DNA from: Massilia sp. IC2-278
GTDB taxonomy: Bacteria; Pseudomonadota; Gammaproteobacteria; Burkholderiales; Burkholderiaceae_D
Direction: 5' to 3'
DNA: 64,000 bases
Assembly (NCBI RefSeq): GCF_020708045.1
Contig: NZ_JAJFES010000021.1
Coordinates: 1 to 64,000 of the forward strand
The translations under genes were made by a program, and so were the position numbers. Shown piece by piece: positions 46,171-55,590 of the stretch. The notes beneath the pieces were generated by a model. That model had not been told where the DNA came from and did not search any database. It worked only from the letters and a program-made list of their open reading frames with translations. Numbering within the stretch: position 1 is the stretch's first letter; the number at the start of each line of letters is the position of its first letter.

Positions 46171-47361
46171 ATGCAACGCATCACCATCCTGGGCGCCACC
46201 GGTTCCATCGGCGTCTCGACCCTCGACGTGCTCGCGCGTCATCCCGACCAGTACCAGGTGTACGCACTGAGCGCGCACAGCCGCGTCGAGGAACTGGCTG
46301 CGCAATGCCGCCGGTTCAAGCCGCAGCGCGCCGTGGTCGGCAGCCCGGAAGCCGCCGCGCAACTGGCGCGCCTGCTCGAAGGCTTGCCGGTCGACGTCGC
46401 CTGGGGCGAAGCGGCCCTGTGCGAGATCGCTTCCAGCGATGACACCGACACCGTGATGGCCGCGATTGTCGGCGCCGCCGGCCTGGCCCCGACCCTGGCC
46501 GCCGCCCGTGCCGGCAAGAAGGTGCTGCTGGCGAACAAGGAAGCCCTGGTCATGTCCGGCCAGCTGTTCATGGACGCCGTGCGCGAGCACAAGGCGACCC
46601 TGCTGCCCATCGACAGCGAGCACAACGCGATCTTCCAGTCGCTCCCCGGCAATTACGCGCGCCAGCCGGATGCCTCCGGCGTCGCCAAGATTTTGCTCAC
46701 GGCCTCGGGCGGTCCCTTCCTGAACCGTGCTGTCGAGACGCTGGAAAACGTCACCCCGGAAGAAGCCTGCAAGCATCCGAACTGGTCGATGGGCCGCAAG
46801 ATCTCGGTCGACTCCGCCACCATGATGAACAAGGGCCTGGAAGTGATCGAGGCCCACTGGCTGTTCGGCGCGCCGGCCGACCGCATCGAGGTGGTGATCC
46901 ACCCGCAAAGCGTGATCCACTCGATGGTGTCCTACGTCGACGGCTCGGTGCTGGCCCAGCTCGGCAACCCCGACATGCGCACGCCGATCGCGCACGCGCT
47001 GGCCTACCCGGAGCGGATCGACTCCGGCGTGGCCCAGCTCGATTTGACGGCGATGGCGGCGCTGCAGTTCTACCAGCCCGACTTCGCGCGCTTCCCTTGC
47101 CTGGCGCTCGCCTTTGACGCCCTGCGCGCGGGCGGCACCGCACCGGCACTGCTGAACGCGGCCAATGAAGTGGCGGTCGACGCCTTCCTGGAACGGCGCA
47201 TCGGCTTTCGCGACATCGACCGCGTGGTGCGCCGCGTGATGGACGAGAACACCCATGGCGCAGCGCATGACATCGCGGCCGTGATGGCGCAAGATGAGCG
47301 TGCCCGCGCGGCAGCGAAGCAGATCGTCGCCGCGCTGGCAGGCAACCCGACCCGGACTTGA
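46171..47361 (+). CDS. dxr: 1-deoxy-D-xylulose 5-phosphate reductoisomerase
   Basis: 396 residues; MEP pathway enzyme that makes 2-C-methyl-D-erythritol 4-phosphate. N-terminal NADPH-binding GATGSIGVSTLDV, metal/substrate segments LLPIDSEHNAIFQSLPG and ASGGPFLNRA, and MSVDSATM-type motif ISVDSATMMNKGLEVIEAHW are present. It continues the uppS-cdsA line and precedes rseP. Confidence 0.98.
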   Translation: MQRITILGATGSIGVSTLDVLARHPDQYQVYALSAHSRVEELAAQCRRFKPQRAVVGSPEAAAQLARLLEGLPVDVAWGEAALCEIASSDDTDTVMAAIVGAAGLAPTLAAARAGKKVLLANKEALVMSGQLFMDAVREHKATLLPIDSEHNAIFQSLPGNYARQPDASGVAKILLTASGGPFLNRAVETLENVTPEEACKHPNWSMGRKISVDSATMMNKGLEVIEAHWLFGAPADRIEVVIHPQSVIHSMVSYVDGSVLAQLGNPDMRTPIAHALAYPERIDSGVAQLDLTAMAALQFYQPDFARFPCLALAFDALRAGGTAPALLNAANEVAVDAFLERRIGFRDIDRVVRRVMDENTHGAAHDIAAVMAQDERARAAAKQIVAALAGNPTRT

Positions 47362-47365
47362 TACC

Positions 47366-48730
47366 ATGAACTTCCTGTATGCAGCCGCGGGCTTCGTCCT
47401 CGCGCTGGGGCCGCTGATCGTCTTCCACGAACTCGGCCACTACCTCGTTGCGCGCCTGTGCGGCGTGAAGGTCCTGCGCTTTTCGGTAGGCATGGGCAAG
47501 GTCGTGTGGTCGCGCCGCTTCGGCCGCGACAATACCGAATGGGCCATTTCCGCGCTGCCCCTGGGCGGCTACGTGCAGATGCTCGATGCGCGCGACCCGG
47601 CCACGGCGCCGAAGGACGAAGCCGACCTGGCGCGCGAATTCACGCGCCAGAACGTATGGAAGCGCATCGCCATCGTCGCCGCCGGTCCGACGGCCAACTT
47701 CCTGCTGGCCATTGTCCTCTTCGGTGTGCTGTTCATGCACGGCGCCCAGGAGCCCAGCGCCAAGCTGGCGGCGATGGAAACGAACACGCCGGCCTATGCC
47801 GCCGGCCTGCGCGCCGGCGACGTGGTGGTGGCCGTCAACGGCGAACCGGTGCAGTCGTTCTCGGAACTGCGCTGGGCCGTCACCCATCTGGCGGTCGACA
47901 GGCAAGCCGCCCACTTCGACGTGAAGAGCGCCAACGGCAGCGGCTACGCGGCCACCATTCCGGCCAGCGCCTTCGGCGCCGTCGACCCTGAAGGCGAACT
48001 CGACGGCGACGTGATGGCCGCGCTCGGCATGAACGTCTGGATCGGCATGCCGGTCGTGGAGCAGGCGGTGGCGGGCGGTCCGGGCGAGCGCGCCGGCCTG
48101 CGCCGCGGCGACGTGGTCGTGGCGGCCGACGGCAAGCCGCTCCTGGACGCCGGCGATTTCATCCGCACCGTGCGCGCCGCTGCCGGGCGCACGCTGCAGC
48201 TGGACGTGCGGCGCGACGGCAATCTCCTGCGCCTGCCGCTCACGCCCGAGCGCGACCCCAAGGTACGCGACCCCAAGGGGCAGGGCGTGGCCCAGGTCCA
48301 GCTGGCGCCGGCGGTCGACTTCGTGACCGTGCAGGCCGGCCCGTTCGAGGCGATCGCGAAGGGCGCGCAGCGCACCTGGGAGATGACGGCGCTGACCTTC
48401 AAGATGATCGCGAAGATCGTCACGGGGCAGGCTTCGCTGAAGAATGTCACCGGTCCATTGACCATCGCCGACTACGCCGGACAGACCGCACGCATGGGCC
48501 TGGCGACGTTTTTGGGCTTCATCGCGGTGGTCAGCGTGAGCCTGGGTGTAATGAATCTGTTACCAATTCCAGTGCTGGATGGTGGCCATTTGCTGTATTA
48601 TTCGCTGGAAGTTTTGACCGGGCGTCCCCTGTCCGAGCGAATCCAGGCATTCGCTCAGCGCGCAGGGGTAGGCCTGCTGTTCATGCTGATGGCGCTCGCC
48701 GTCTTCAATGACCTGGGACGATTGCTCTGA
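47366..48730 (+). CDS. rseP: site-2 RIP metalloprotease RseP
   Basis: 454 residues in the inner membrane. Zinc-binding HELGH at residues 21-25, the second half-site LLPIPVLDGGHLLYY, and two periplasmic PDZ domains (about 115-295) are present. It cleaves RseA-type anti-sigma factors in the membrane and releases sigmaE. The ATG at 47366 is four bases after the dxr stop. The position upstream of bamA is conserved. Confidence 0.97.
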   Translation: MNFLYAAAGFVLALGPLIVFHELGHYLVARLCGVKVLRFSVGMGKVVWSRRFGRDNTEWAISALPLGGYVQMLDARDPATAPKDEADLAREFTRQNVWKRIAIVAAGPTANFLLAIVLFGVLFMHGAQEPSAKLAAMETNTPAYAAGLRAGDVVVAVNGEPVQSFSELRWAVTHLAVDRQAAHFDVKSANGSGYAATIPASAFGAVDPEGELDGDVMAALGMNVWIGMPVVEQAVAGGPGERAGLRRGDVVVAADGKPLLDAGDFIRTVRAAAGRTLQLDVRRDGNLLRLPLTPERDPKVRDPKGQGVAQVQLAPAVDFVTVQAGPFEAIAKGAQRTWEMTALTFKMIAKIVTGQASLKNVTGPLTIADYAGQTARMGLATFLGFIAVVSVSLGVMNLLPIPVLDGGHLLYYSLEVLTGRPLSERIQAFAQRAGVGLLFMLMALAVFNDLGRLL

Positions 48731-48795
48731 TCTTCCCGCGGCACCGGCAAACAAGAATATGTATGTTGTCCAATGACTGACCCGTTATTTAGCCA

Positions 48796-51144
48796 ATGAA
48801 TTCACAACCAGATCGTTTTGCCCTGCCGTTCATTCGCCGCAGCCTGATCGGCGCGGCCGTGCTGGCGCTGTGCGCCGGCCCTGCGTTTGCCGTCAATCCG
48901 TTCGTCGTCAAGGACATCCGGATCGAAGGCATCCAGCGTACCGAAGCCGGCACCGTGTTCACCTATCTGCCGGTGCGCGTGGGCGAGACCTTCGACAACG
49001 ACAAATCCATCGCCGCCATCAAGGCCCTGTACGCGACCGGCTTCTTCAAGGACATCCGCCTCGAAGAAGAAAACGGCGTGCTGGTGGTGCTGGTCGAGGA
49101 ACGTCCGGCGATTAACACCGTCGACTTCACCGGCGCCAAGGAATTCGAGAAGGACATGCTGGTCAAGGCCCTGCGCGAAATCGGCGTGGGCGAAGCCAAG
49201 ATTTACGACAAGTCGGCGGTCGACCGCGCCGAGCAGGAACTCAAGCGCCAGTACCTCTCGCACGGCATGTACGGCGTGAAGATCACGACCACCGTCACCC
49301 CGATCGAGCGTAACCGCGTGAACGTGATGTTCAACGTCGACGAAGGCGAGGTCGCGCGCATCAAGCAGATCAACATCGTCGGCAACAAGGTGGTCTCGGA
49401 CAAGCAGATCCGCGAGATCCTGCAGCTGTCCACCTCGGGCTGGTTCACCTGGTACTCGAAGGCCGACCAGTACTCGAAGACCAAGCTGACCGGCGACCTG
49501 GAAGCGATCAAGTCCTACTACCTGGACCGCGGCTACCTGGAGGCGAACGTCGAATCGACGCAGGTGGCGATCACCCCGGACAAGAAGGACATCTACCTCA
49601 CCATCAACATCACCGAGGGCGAGAAGTACACCGTCTCGAGCGTGAAGCTCGAAGGCGAGACCTTCGGGCGCGAGGAAGAACTGCGCCAGCTGATCGTGCT
49701 CGAAGCGGGCAAGCCGTACTCCGGCGCGCTGCAGGAAGCCTCGAGCAAGCGCATCGCCGCGCGCCTGGGCAGCTTCGGCTACGCCTTTGCCAACGTGAAT
49801 GCCGACCCGGTCCTCGACCGCGAGAAGCGCGAAGTCGCCTTCACCTTTACCGTCGATCCGGGCAAGCGCGCCTACGTCCGCCACATCAACATCTCGGGCA
49901 ACACCGTGAGCCGCGACGAAGTCATCCGCCGCGAGTTCCGCCAGTTCGAAAGCTCGTGGTACGACGCCGACCGCGTCAAGCTCTCGCGCGACCGCGTCGA
50001 CCGCCTCGGCTACTTCAAGGACGTGAAGATCGAAACGCCGGAGTCGCCGGGCAGCTCCGACCAGGTCGACGTCAACATGACGGTCGAGGAACGCCCGACC
50101 GGCAACTTCACGATCGGCGGCTCGTTCTCGCAGGCCGAGAAGTTCACCTTCACGATGGGCGTGCAGCAGGCGAACTTCGCCGGCAGCGGCCAGACCGTCG
50201 GCTTCGACATCAACACCTCGAAGTACAGCCGCACCTTCGCCGTCTCGAACACCAACCCGTACTTCACCGACGACGGCGTGTCGCGCTCGTTCCAGGTCTA
50301 CCACCGCACCACGCGTCCGCCGCTGTCGAACATCGGTTCGTACACGGTGCGCCAGACCGGCGGCAACATGACCTTCGGCGTGCCGTTCTCGGAAACCGAC
50401 ACCGTCTACTTCGGCGCCGGCCTCGAGCGCACCACGCTGACCACCGACACCACCAGCCCGGAAATCTACAAGCAGTTCGTGCGCCAGAACGGCGGCCCGA
50501 ACTCGGGACCGTACTCGGGCGTGGGTACCGGCGAAAGCATCGCCATCCCGCTGACCGTGGCCTGGGGCCGCGACAGCCGCGACAGCGCGCTGACCCCGAG
50601 CTTCGGCCGCTACCAGCGCGCCAACCTCGAGGTCGACGTGATCGGCGACTCGAAGTACTTCCGCGCCGTCTACGAGCACCAGTGGTACCGTCCGCTGACC
50701 TCGTGGATGACGCTGGCCGTGCGCGGCGAGTTCGACTACGGCAAGGGCATCGGCGGCAAGGAATACCCGGTCTTCAAGAACTTCTACGCCGGCGGCATCG
50801 GTTCGGTGCGCGGCTACGAAAGCTCGACCCTGGGCGTGGTCGATCCGATCTACGGCGATGCCATCGGCGGCTCGAAGCGCCTGATCGGCAACGCCGAGCT
50901 GCAGTTCCCGTTCCCGGGCAGCAGCAAGGACCGCAGCCTGCGCTGGTTCGTCTTCACCGACGGCGGCCAGGTGTTCCAGGAAAAATCGCCGATCCGCCTG
51001 CAGGAAATGCGCTACTCGGCCGGTATCGGCCTGTCGTGGATCTCGCCGGTCGGCCCGCTGCGCCTGTCGTTCGCCAAGCCGCTGAACAAGAAAGAGGGCG
51101 ACCAGATCGAAGGCTTCCAGTTCCAGATGGGGACGGGCTTCTGA
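48796..51144 (+). CDS. bamA: outer membrane protein assembly factor BamA
   Basis: 782 residues. Signal peptide (cleavage after AGPAFA), five periplasmic POTRA domains to about residue 430, and a 16-stranded Omp85 barrel ending in FQFQMGTGF. The conserved lid/loop-6 motif reads GSVRGYESSTLG at about residue 669. Core of the BAM complex that folds outer-membrane proteins. It lies in the usual rseP-bamA-skp-lpxD order. No strong ribosome binding site is visible directly upstream of the ATG. Confidence 0.98.
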   Translation: MNSQPDRFALPFIRRSLIGAAVLALCAGPAFAVNPFVVKDIRIEGIQRTEAGTVFTYLPVRVGETFDNDKSIAAIKALYATGFFKDIRLEEENGVLVVLVEERPAINTVDFTGAKEFEKDMLVKALREIGVGEAKIYDKSAVDRAEQELKRQYLSHGMYGVKITTTVTPIERNRVNVMFNVDEGEVARIKQINIVGNKVVSDKQIREILQLSTSGWFTWYSKADQYSKTKLTGDLEAIKSYYLDRGYLEANVESTQVAITPDKKDIYLTINITEGEKYTVSSVKLEGETFGREEELRQLIVLEAGKPYSGALQEASSKRIAARLGSFGYAFANVNADPVLDREKREVAFTFTVDPGKRAYVRHINISGNTVSRDEVIRREFRQFESSWYDADRVKLSRDRVDRLGYFKDVKIETPESPGSSDQVDVNMTVEERPTGNFTIGGSFSQAEKFTFTMGVQQANFAGSGQTVGFDINTSKYSRTFAVSNTNPYFTDDGVSRSFQVYHRTTRPPLSNIGSYTVRQTGGNMTFGVPFSETDTVYFGAGLERTTLTTDTTSPEIYKQFVRQNGGPNSGPYSGVGTGESIAIPLTVAWGRDSRDSALTPSFGRYQRANLEVDVIGDSKYFRAVYEHQWYRPLTSWMTLAVRGEFDYGKGIGGKEYPVFKNFYAGGIGSVRGYESSTLGVVDPIYGDAIGGSKRLIGNAELQFPFPGSSKDRSLRWFVFTDGGQVFQEKSPIRLQEMRYSAGIGLSWISPVGPLRLSFAKPLNKKEGDQIEGFQFQMGTGF

Positions 51145-51196
51145 CGCTGCGTTTGCGCACCCAATCTTTCGTCTTTCCTTTTAACCGCGGAGAACC

Positions 51197-51709
51197 ATGT
51201 TGAAAAATCTGAAAGCCTTGCCCGGGACCCTGCTGCTGGCAGCCCTGTGCGCCGCTCCGCTGGCCCAGGCGCAGAACGCGCCGAGCCGCATCGGCTTCGT
51301 GTTCACCGAACGCCTGATGACGGAATCGAAGATGGCCAAGGCGGCCGACGCCAAGATCCAGGCCGAATTCTCGAAGCGTCAAAAGACGAACGAAGAGATG
51401 GTGACCAAGTTCAAGCAGATGAGCGAGAAGTTCGACGCCGACGCGCCGCGCCTGACCGACATCGAGCGCACCCGCCGCGCGCGCGAACTGTTCGACATGG
51501 AAAAAGACGTGCAGCGCATGAACCGCGAGTTCCAGGAAGACCTGATGCAGCGCAAGAGCGAAGAGCGCGCCGCCATCGCCACCAAGGCCTTCAAGCTGAT
51601 CGAACAGATCGCCGAGCAGGAAAAACTCGACGCCGTGCTGCAGGAAGCCGCGTGGTCGAGCCCGCGCATCGATATCACCGACAAGATCCTGAAACAGCTG
51701 GACAAGTAA
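51197..51709 (+). CDS. skp: periplasmic chaperone Skp/OmpH
   Basis: 170 residues. Signal peptide MLKNLKALPGTLLLAALCAA with cleavage after LAQA. The mature part has the OmpH plan: IGFVFTERLMTESKMAKAA at the start, then a long charged coiled-coil tentacle. It delivers unfolded outer-membrane proteins to BAM. CGCGGAGAACC precedes the ATG. Confidence 0.95.
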   Translation: MLKNLKALPGTLLLAALCAAPLAQAQNAPSRIGFVFTERLMTESKMAKAADAKIQAEFSKRQKTNEEMVTKFKQMSEKFDADAPRLTDIERTRRARELFDMEKDVQRMNREFQEDLMQRKSEERAAIATKAFKLIEQIAEQEKLDAVLQEAAWSSPRIDITDKILKQLDK

Positions 51710-51713
51710 AGTT

Positions 51714-52802
51714 TTGGAACAACGCGAACAAACCCCCCGCGGCGTGCGCCTGGGCGACCTGGTCGAGCGCTTCGGCGGCCAGCTCGTCGGCAACGCCGAC
51801 CTCGTCGTCAGCGCCATCGCTCCCCTCGACAGCGCCGACGCCACCCAGATCAGCTTCCTCAGCAACAGCAAGCTGCGCGCGCTGGCCGCGCAAAGCTCGG
51901 CCGCCGCGCTGATCCTGTCGCCGCTGGACGACCCGTCGGTCGCCGCCACCTACGGCGGCAGCCGCATCGTCACCACCAATCCCTACGCCTATTTCGCACG
52001 CGCGGCCCAGTACTTCGTGTCGCTGGAAGAAGAAGCCGTCGTACCCGGCATCCACCCGAGCGCGACGGTCGGCGCCGGCGCCGAGATCGATGCCACGGCC
52101 CACATCGGCCCGCACGTGACGATCGAAGCCGGCGCCGTGGTCAAGGCCAATGCCATCATCGAGCACGGCTGCTTCGTCGGCCGCAAGGCGGTGGTGGGCG
52201 AGGGCACGCGCTTCCACCCGAACGTGACCTTCCACCGCGGCTGCATCATCGGCGCGCGCGGCATCGTGCACTCGGGCGCCGTGATCGGCGGCGACGGCTT
52301 CGGCTTCGCGGTCGAGGCGGGCGTGTACATCAAGATTCCGCAGACCGGGCGCGTGGTGATCGGCGACGACGTCGACATCGGCTCGAATACATCGATCGAC
52401 CGCGGCGCGCTGGCCGACACCGTCATCGAAGACGGCGTCAAGCTCGACAACCAGATCCAGATCGGCCACAACTGCCACATCGGCGCGCACACTGCGATGG
52501 CCGGCTGCGTCGGCGTGGCCGGCAGCGCCAAGATCGGCAGCCGCTGCACCTTCGGTGGCGCCGCCATGGTGCTGGGCCACCTGGAAATCGCCGACAACGT
52601 GCACATTTCCTCGGGCTCGATGGTCTCGCGTTCGGTACTCGAGCCGGGCCAGTACACCGGCTTCTATCCGCTGGCGAAGAACGCCGAGTGGGAAAAGTCG
52701 GCGGCTATCGTGCGCAACCTGAATTCCATGCGCGAGAAGATCCGCACGCTGGAAAAAACCATCAAGACGCTCATCGAGCAGAACCCAAGAACAGAAAAAT
52801 GA
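51714..52802 (+). CDS. lpxD: UDP-3-O-(3-hydroxyacyl)glucosamine N-acyltransferase
   Basis: 362 residues; third step of lipid A synthesis. An N-terminal uridine-binding domain is followed by hexapeptide repeats of a left-handed beta helix (residues about 105-310; NTSIDRGALADTVIEDG), with catalytic-type HNCHIGAHTAMAG and a coiled C-terminus. TTG at 51714, four bases after skp, is the most likely start; the first conserved block is RLGDLVERFGGQLVGNA. Its stop overlaps the fabZ start (ATGA). Confidence 0.95.
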   Translation: MEQREQTPRGVRLGDLVERFGGQLVGNADLVVSAIAPLDSADATQISFLSNSKLRALAAQSSAAALILSPLDDPSVAATYGGSRIVTTNPYAYFARAAQYFVSLEEEAVVPGIHPSATVGAGAEIDATAHIGPHVTIEAGAVVKANAIIEHGCFVGRKAVVGEGTRFHPNVTFHRGCIIGARGIVHSGAVIGGDGFGFAVEAGVYIKIPQTGRVVIGDDVDIGSNTSIDRGALADTVIEDGVKLDNQIQIGHNCHIGAHTAMAGCVGVAGSAKIGSRCTFGGAAMVLGHLEIADNVHISSGSMVSRSVLEPGQYTGFYPLAKNAEWEKSAAIVRNLNSMREKIRTLEKTIKTLIEQNPRTEK

Positions 52803-53311
52803 CGACTGATACCAAGAAGATCACCCTCGACATCAACGGCATCAAGGAATACCTGCCGCACCGCTACCCGCTGCTGCTGGTCGACCGCGTGCTCGACGTC
52901 GAACTCGGCAAGCGCATCACCGCCATCAAGAACGTCACCGTCAACGAAGAATTCTTCAACGGTCACTTCCCGCACAAGCCGGTGATGCCGGGCGTCCTGA
53001 TGATCGAGGCGCTGGCGCAGACCGCCGCCATCCTGTCGTTCATGACCATGAACGTCAAGCCGGACGAGAACTCGGTGGTCTATTTCGTCGGCATCGACAA
53101 CGCGCGCTTCAAGCGTCCGGTCGAACCGGGCGACCAGCTGGTGATGGAAGTCGAGATCCTGCGCCAGGCGCGCGGCATCTGGAAGTACAAGGCCACCGCC
53201 AGCGTCGACGGAAAAGTGGCCGTCGAGGGCGACCTGATGTGCACCATCCGCGGCGCTGCAGAGGCGACGATGAAGGGTGCCGCACCGGCAGATGGAAGCA
53301 CGGAGGGGTAA
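52799..53311 (+). CDS. fabZ: 3-hydroxyacyl-[ACP] dehydratase FabZ
   Basis: 170 residues with a single hot-dog fold. The catalytic motif GHFPHKPVMPGVLMIEALAQ holds the active His and Glu; LPHRYPLLLVDRVLDV is the typical N-terminus. Supplies unsaturated and hydroxyacyl-ACP balance for lipid A and membranes. Start overlaps the lpxD stop, and TAA is directly followed by the lpxA ATG. Confidence 0.97.
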   Translation: MTTDTKKITLDINGIKEYLPHRYPLLLVDRVLDVELGKRITAIKNVTVNEEFFNGHFPHKPVMPGVLMIEALAQTAAILSFMTMNVKPDENSVVYFVGIDNARFKRPVEPGDQLVMEVEILRQARGIWKYKATASVDGKVAVEGDLMCTIRGAAEATMKGAAPADGSTEG

Positions 53312-54100
53312 ATGAGCAAGATCCACCCGACCGCGATCGTCGATCCGCAGGCCGAGCTCGACAGCTCGGTCGAGGTCGGCCCGTACTCGATCATCGGCCC
53401 GCACGTGCGCATCGGCGCACGCACCGTGGTCGGCCCGCACGTGGTCATCGAAGGCCACACGACGATCGGCGAAGACAACAAGTTCTTCCAGTTCGGTTCC
53501 ATCGGCGCCGCGCCGCAGGACAAGAAGTGGAAGGGCGAACCGACGCGCCTGGAAATCGGCAACGGCAATACCATCCGCGAATTCGTCACCTTCAACCTCG
53601 GCACCGCCCAGGACGAAGGCGTGACCCGCCTGGGCGACGACAACTGGATCTCGGCCTACGTCCACCTGGCGCACGACTGCCAGGTCGGCAGCCACACGAT
53701 CTTCTCGAACAATGCGCAATTGGCGGGCCACGTGCACGTGGGCGACCACGCGATCCTGTCCGGCTACGCCGGCGTGCACCAGTTCTGCAAGATCGGCGCG
53801 CATGCCTTCATCGGCATGTACACCAGCCTGACCCAGGACGTGCCGCCCTTCGTGATGGTGTCCGGGAACCCGGCCGCCGCGCGCGGCGTCAACACCGAAG
53901 GCCTGAAGCGACGCGGCTTCACGCGCGCCCAGATCGACGGCATCCGCGCCGCCTACAAGCACCTGTACCGCAGCGGCCTGACGCTGGAAGAAGCCAAGGC
54001 CGCGCTGGCGCAGGAAGAGGGCGCCTCGCCTGAAGCCGCAGGAGATATCCGCGCCGTGCTCGACTTCCTCGGCACCATCACCCGTGGCATCGTCCGATAA
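53312..54100 (+). CDS. lpxA: UDP-N-acetylglucosamine acyltransferase
   Basis: 262 residues; first step of lipid A synthesis. Hexapeptide left-handed beta-helix (IHPTAIVDPQAELDSSVEVG onward), catalytic-region AHDCQVGSHTIFSNNAQLAG, and a helical C-terminus. It adjoins fabZ and overlaps lpxB by 17 bp, so it is part of one operon. Confidence 0.97.
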   Translation: MSKIHPTAIVDPQAELDSSVEVGPYSIIGPHVRIGARTVVGPHVVIEGHTTIGEDNKFFQFGSIGAAPQDKKWKGEPTRLEIGNGNTIREFVTFNLGTAQDEGVTRLGDDNWISAYVHLAHDCQVGSHTIFSNNAQLAGHVHVGDHAILSGYAGVHQFCKIGAHAFIGMYTSLTQDVPPFVMVSGNPAAARGVNTEGLKRRGFTRAQIDGIRAAYKHLYRSGLTLEEAKAALAQEEGASPEAAGDIRAVLDFLGTITRGIVR

Positions 54101-55259
54101 GCTTGCAGGCTCGGACATCTCGCTGGCCCTGGTCGCCGGCGAGGTGTCCGGCGACATGCTCGCCGCACGCCTGCTCGCAGGGCTGCGTCCCCATCTTCCC
54201 GACGCCCGCTTCCACGGCATCGGCGGCCCGCGCATGATCGAGCAAGGGCTCGTGTCGGACGTGCCGATCGAGACGCTGACGGTGCGCGGCCTGTTCGAGA
54301 TCATCCCGCGCTACCGCGAAATCAAGGGCATCCAGAACCGCCTGCGCGACCGCTTGCTTGCCGAACGTCCGGCCGCCTTCATCGGCGCCGACTACCCCGG
54401 CTTCAACCTCGGGCTGGAAGAGCAACTGCGCGCGGGCGGCATTCCGACCCTGCACTTCGTCGGCCCGCAGATCTGGGCCTGGCGCGGCGGGCGCATCAAG
54501 AAGATCCAGCGCGCGGTGTCGCACATGCTGGTGATCTTCCCGTTCGAGGAACAGATCTACAAGGACGCCGGCGTGCCGGTGACGTATATCGGGCATCCGC
54601 TGGCCGAGACCATCCCGCTGGTGCCGGATACCGTGGGCGCGCGCGCCGCGCTGGGACTGCCCGCCGATGCGCGCGTGGTCGCCATCATGCCGGGCTCGCG
54701 CATGGGCGAACTGAAGTACCTGGCCGAGACCTTCGTGCGGACCGCCGGCCTGCTGGCCAAGCGCGATCCTGCCTTGCGCTTCGTGGTGCCGATGGCGGGC
54801 GACAAGCAGCGCACTTACTTCAATGAGATCGTGGCGAAAGCCGGCCTGGCCGATGTCCCCTTGACACTGCTCGACGGCCAGTCGCATACCGCGATTGCCG
54901 CTGCCGATGCGGTGCTGGTGGCCTCCGGCACGGCGACGCTGGAAGTGGCGCTGTTCAAGAAGCCGATGGTGATCGCCTACAAGGTCATGCGCGCGTCGTG
55001 GGAAATCATGCGCCACATGGGCTACCTGCCGTGGATCGGTTTGCCTAACATCCTGGCGCGTGAGTGGGTGGTGCCGGAATACCTGCAGCATGCGGCCACG
55101 CCGGAGGCCCTGAGCGAGGCCGTGTGGCAGCAGCTGAACGACACGGCGCTGCGTGACAGGCTGGCGGCGCGGTTCACCGACATGCACCATAGCCTGTTGC
55201 GAAACAGCGCGCAGGAGAGTGCGCAGGCGGTGTTGCAGGTGATCGGGTCGCGCGCGTAG
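54084..55259 (+). CDS. lpxB: lipid A disaccharide synthase
   Basis: 391 residues, GT19 family; joins UDP-2,3-diacylglucosamine and lipid X. Conserved parts are LVAGEVSGDMLAARLL, GIGGPRMIEQG, HFVGPQIWAWRGGRIKKI and MPGSRMGELKYL. The GTG at 54084 overlaps lpxA by 17 bp. The stop codon TAG (55257-55259) lies inside a dispersed palindromic repeat unit that starts at 55255, so the repeat forms the 3' end of the gene. Confidence 0.96.
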   Translation: MASSDKLAGSDISLALVAGEVSGDMLAARLLAGLRPHLPDARFHGIGGPRMIEQGLVSDVPIETLTVRGLFEIIPRYREIKGIQNRLRDRLLAERPAAFIGADYPGFNLGLEEQLRAGGIPTLHFVGPQIWAWRGGRIKKIQRAVSHMLVIFPFEEQIYKDAGVPVTYIGHPLAETIPLVPDTVGARAALGLPADARVVAIMPGSRMGELKYLAETFVRTAGLLAKRDPALRFVVPMAGDKQRTYFNEIVAKAGLADVPLTLLDGQSHTAIAAADAVLVASGTATLEVALFKKPMVIAYKVMRASWEIMRHMGYLPWIGLPNILAREWVVPEYLQHAATPEALSEAVWQQLNDTALRDRLAARFTDMHHSLLRNSAQESAQAVLQVIGSRA

Positions 55260-55590
55260 GGTGGGCACTCCGTGCCCACGCGGAACTGCGCGCCGAGTTG
55301 GCGCCGCGTTTTGACGTGACCGCTGCTTTGTGCCGGCGCCTCCAAATGCGTCTCGCTAGCGTGTCATCCACGTTTGGCTGTGCGGAGCGAATCATCGCGG
55401 ATGCGGACTTCGGATCGACACGTAACCGCGTGGGCACGGAGTGCCCACCCTACGGTGTCGCAGCTAACGGCGCGCGCAGCCCTGCGGCTCTGCTTTCACG
55501 CCCCCCCATGTACGCGTACAATACTCGGCATTCAAAATGCGCGAATTCAACCGCATAAAAGACAAGTTCTGAGAGATTCATAAGCAGCAG
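55255..55590. repeat. composite palindromic repeat between lpxB and rnhB
   Basis: Unit 55255-55283 (CGTAGGGTGGGCACTCCGTGCCCACGCGG) and inverse unit 55426-55454 bound a 200-bp composite. Its interior shares CCTCCAAA, TCTCGCTA and GCGGAGCGAAT with the composite at 2327-2556, so they are copies of one element. After it, TGTACGCGTACA (55509-55520) is a 12-bp palindrome that ends in a TACAAT -10-like hexamer, a possible rnhB promoter. No gene. Confidence 0.85.
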
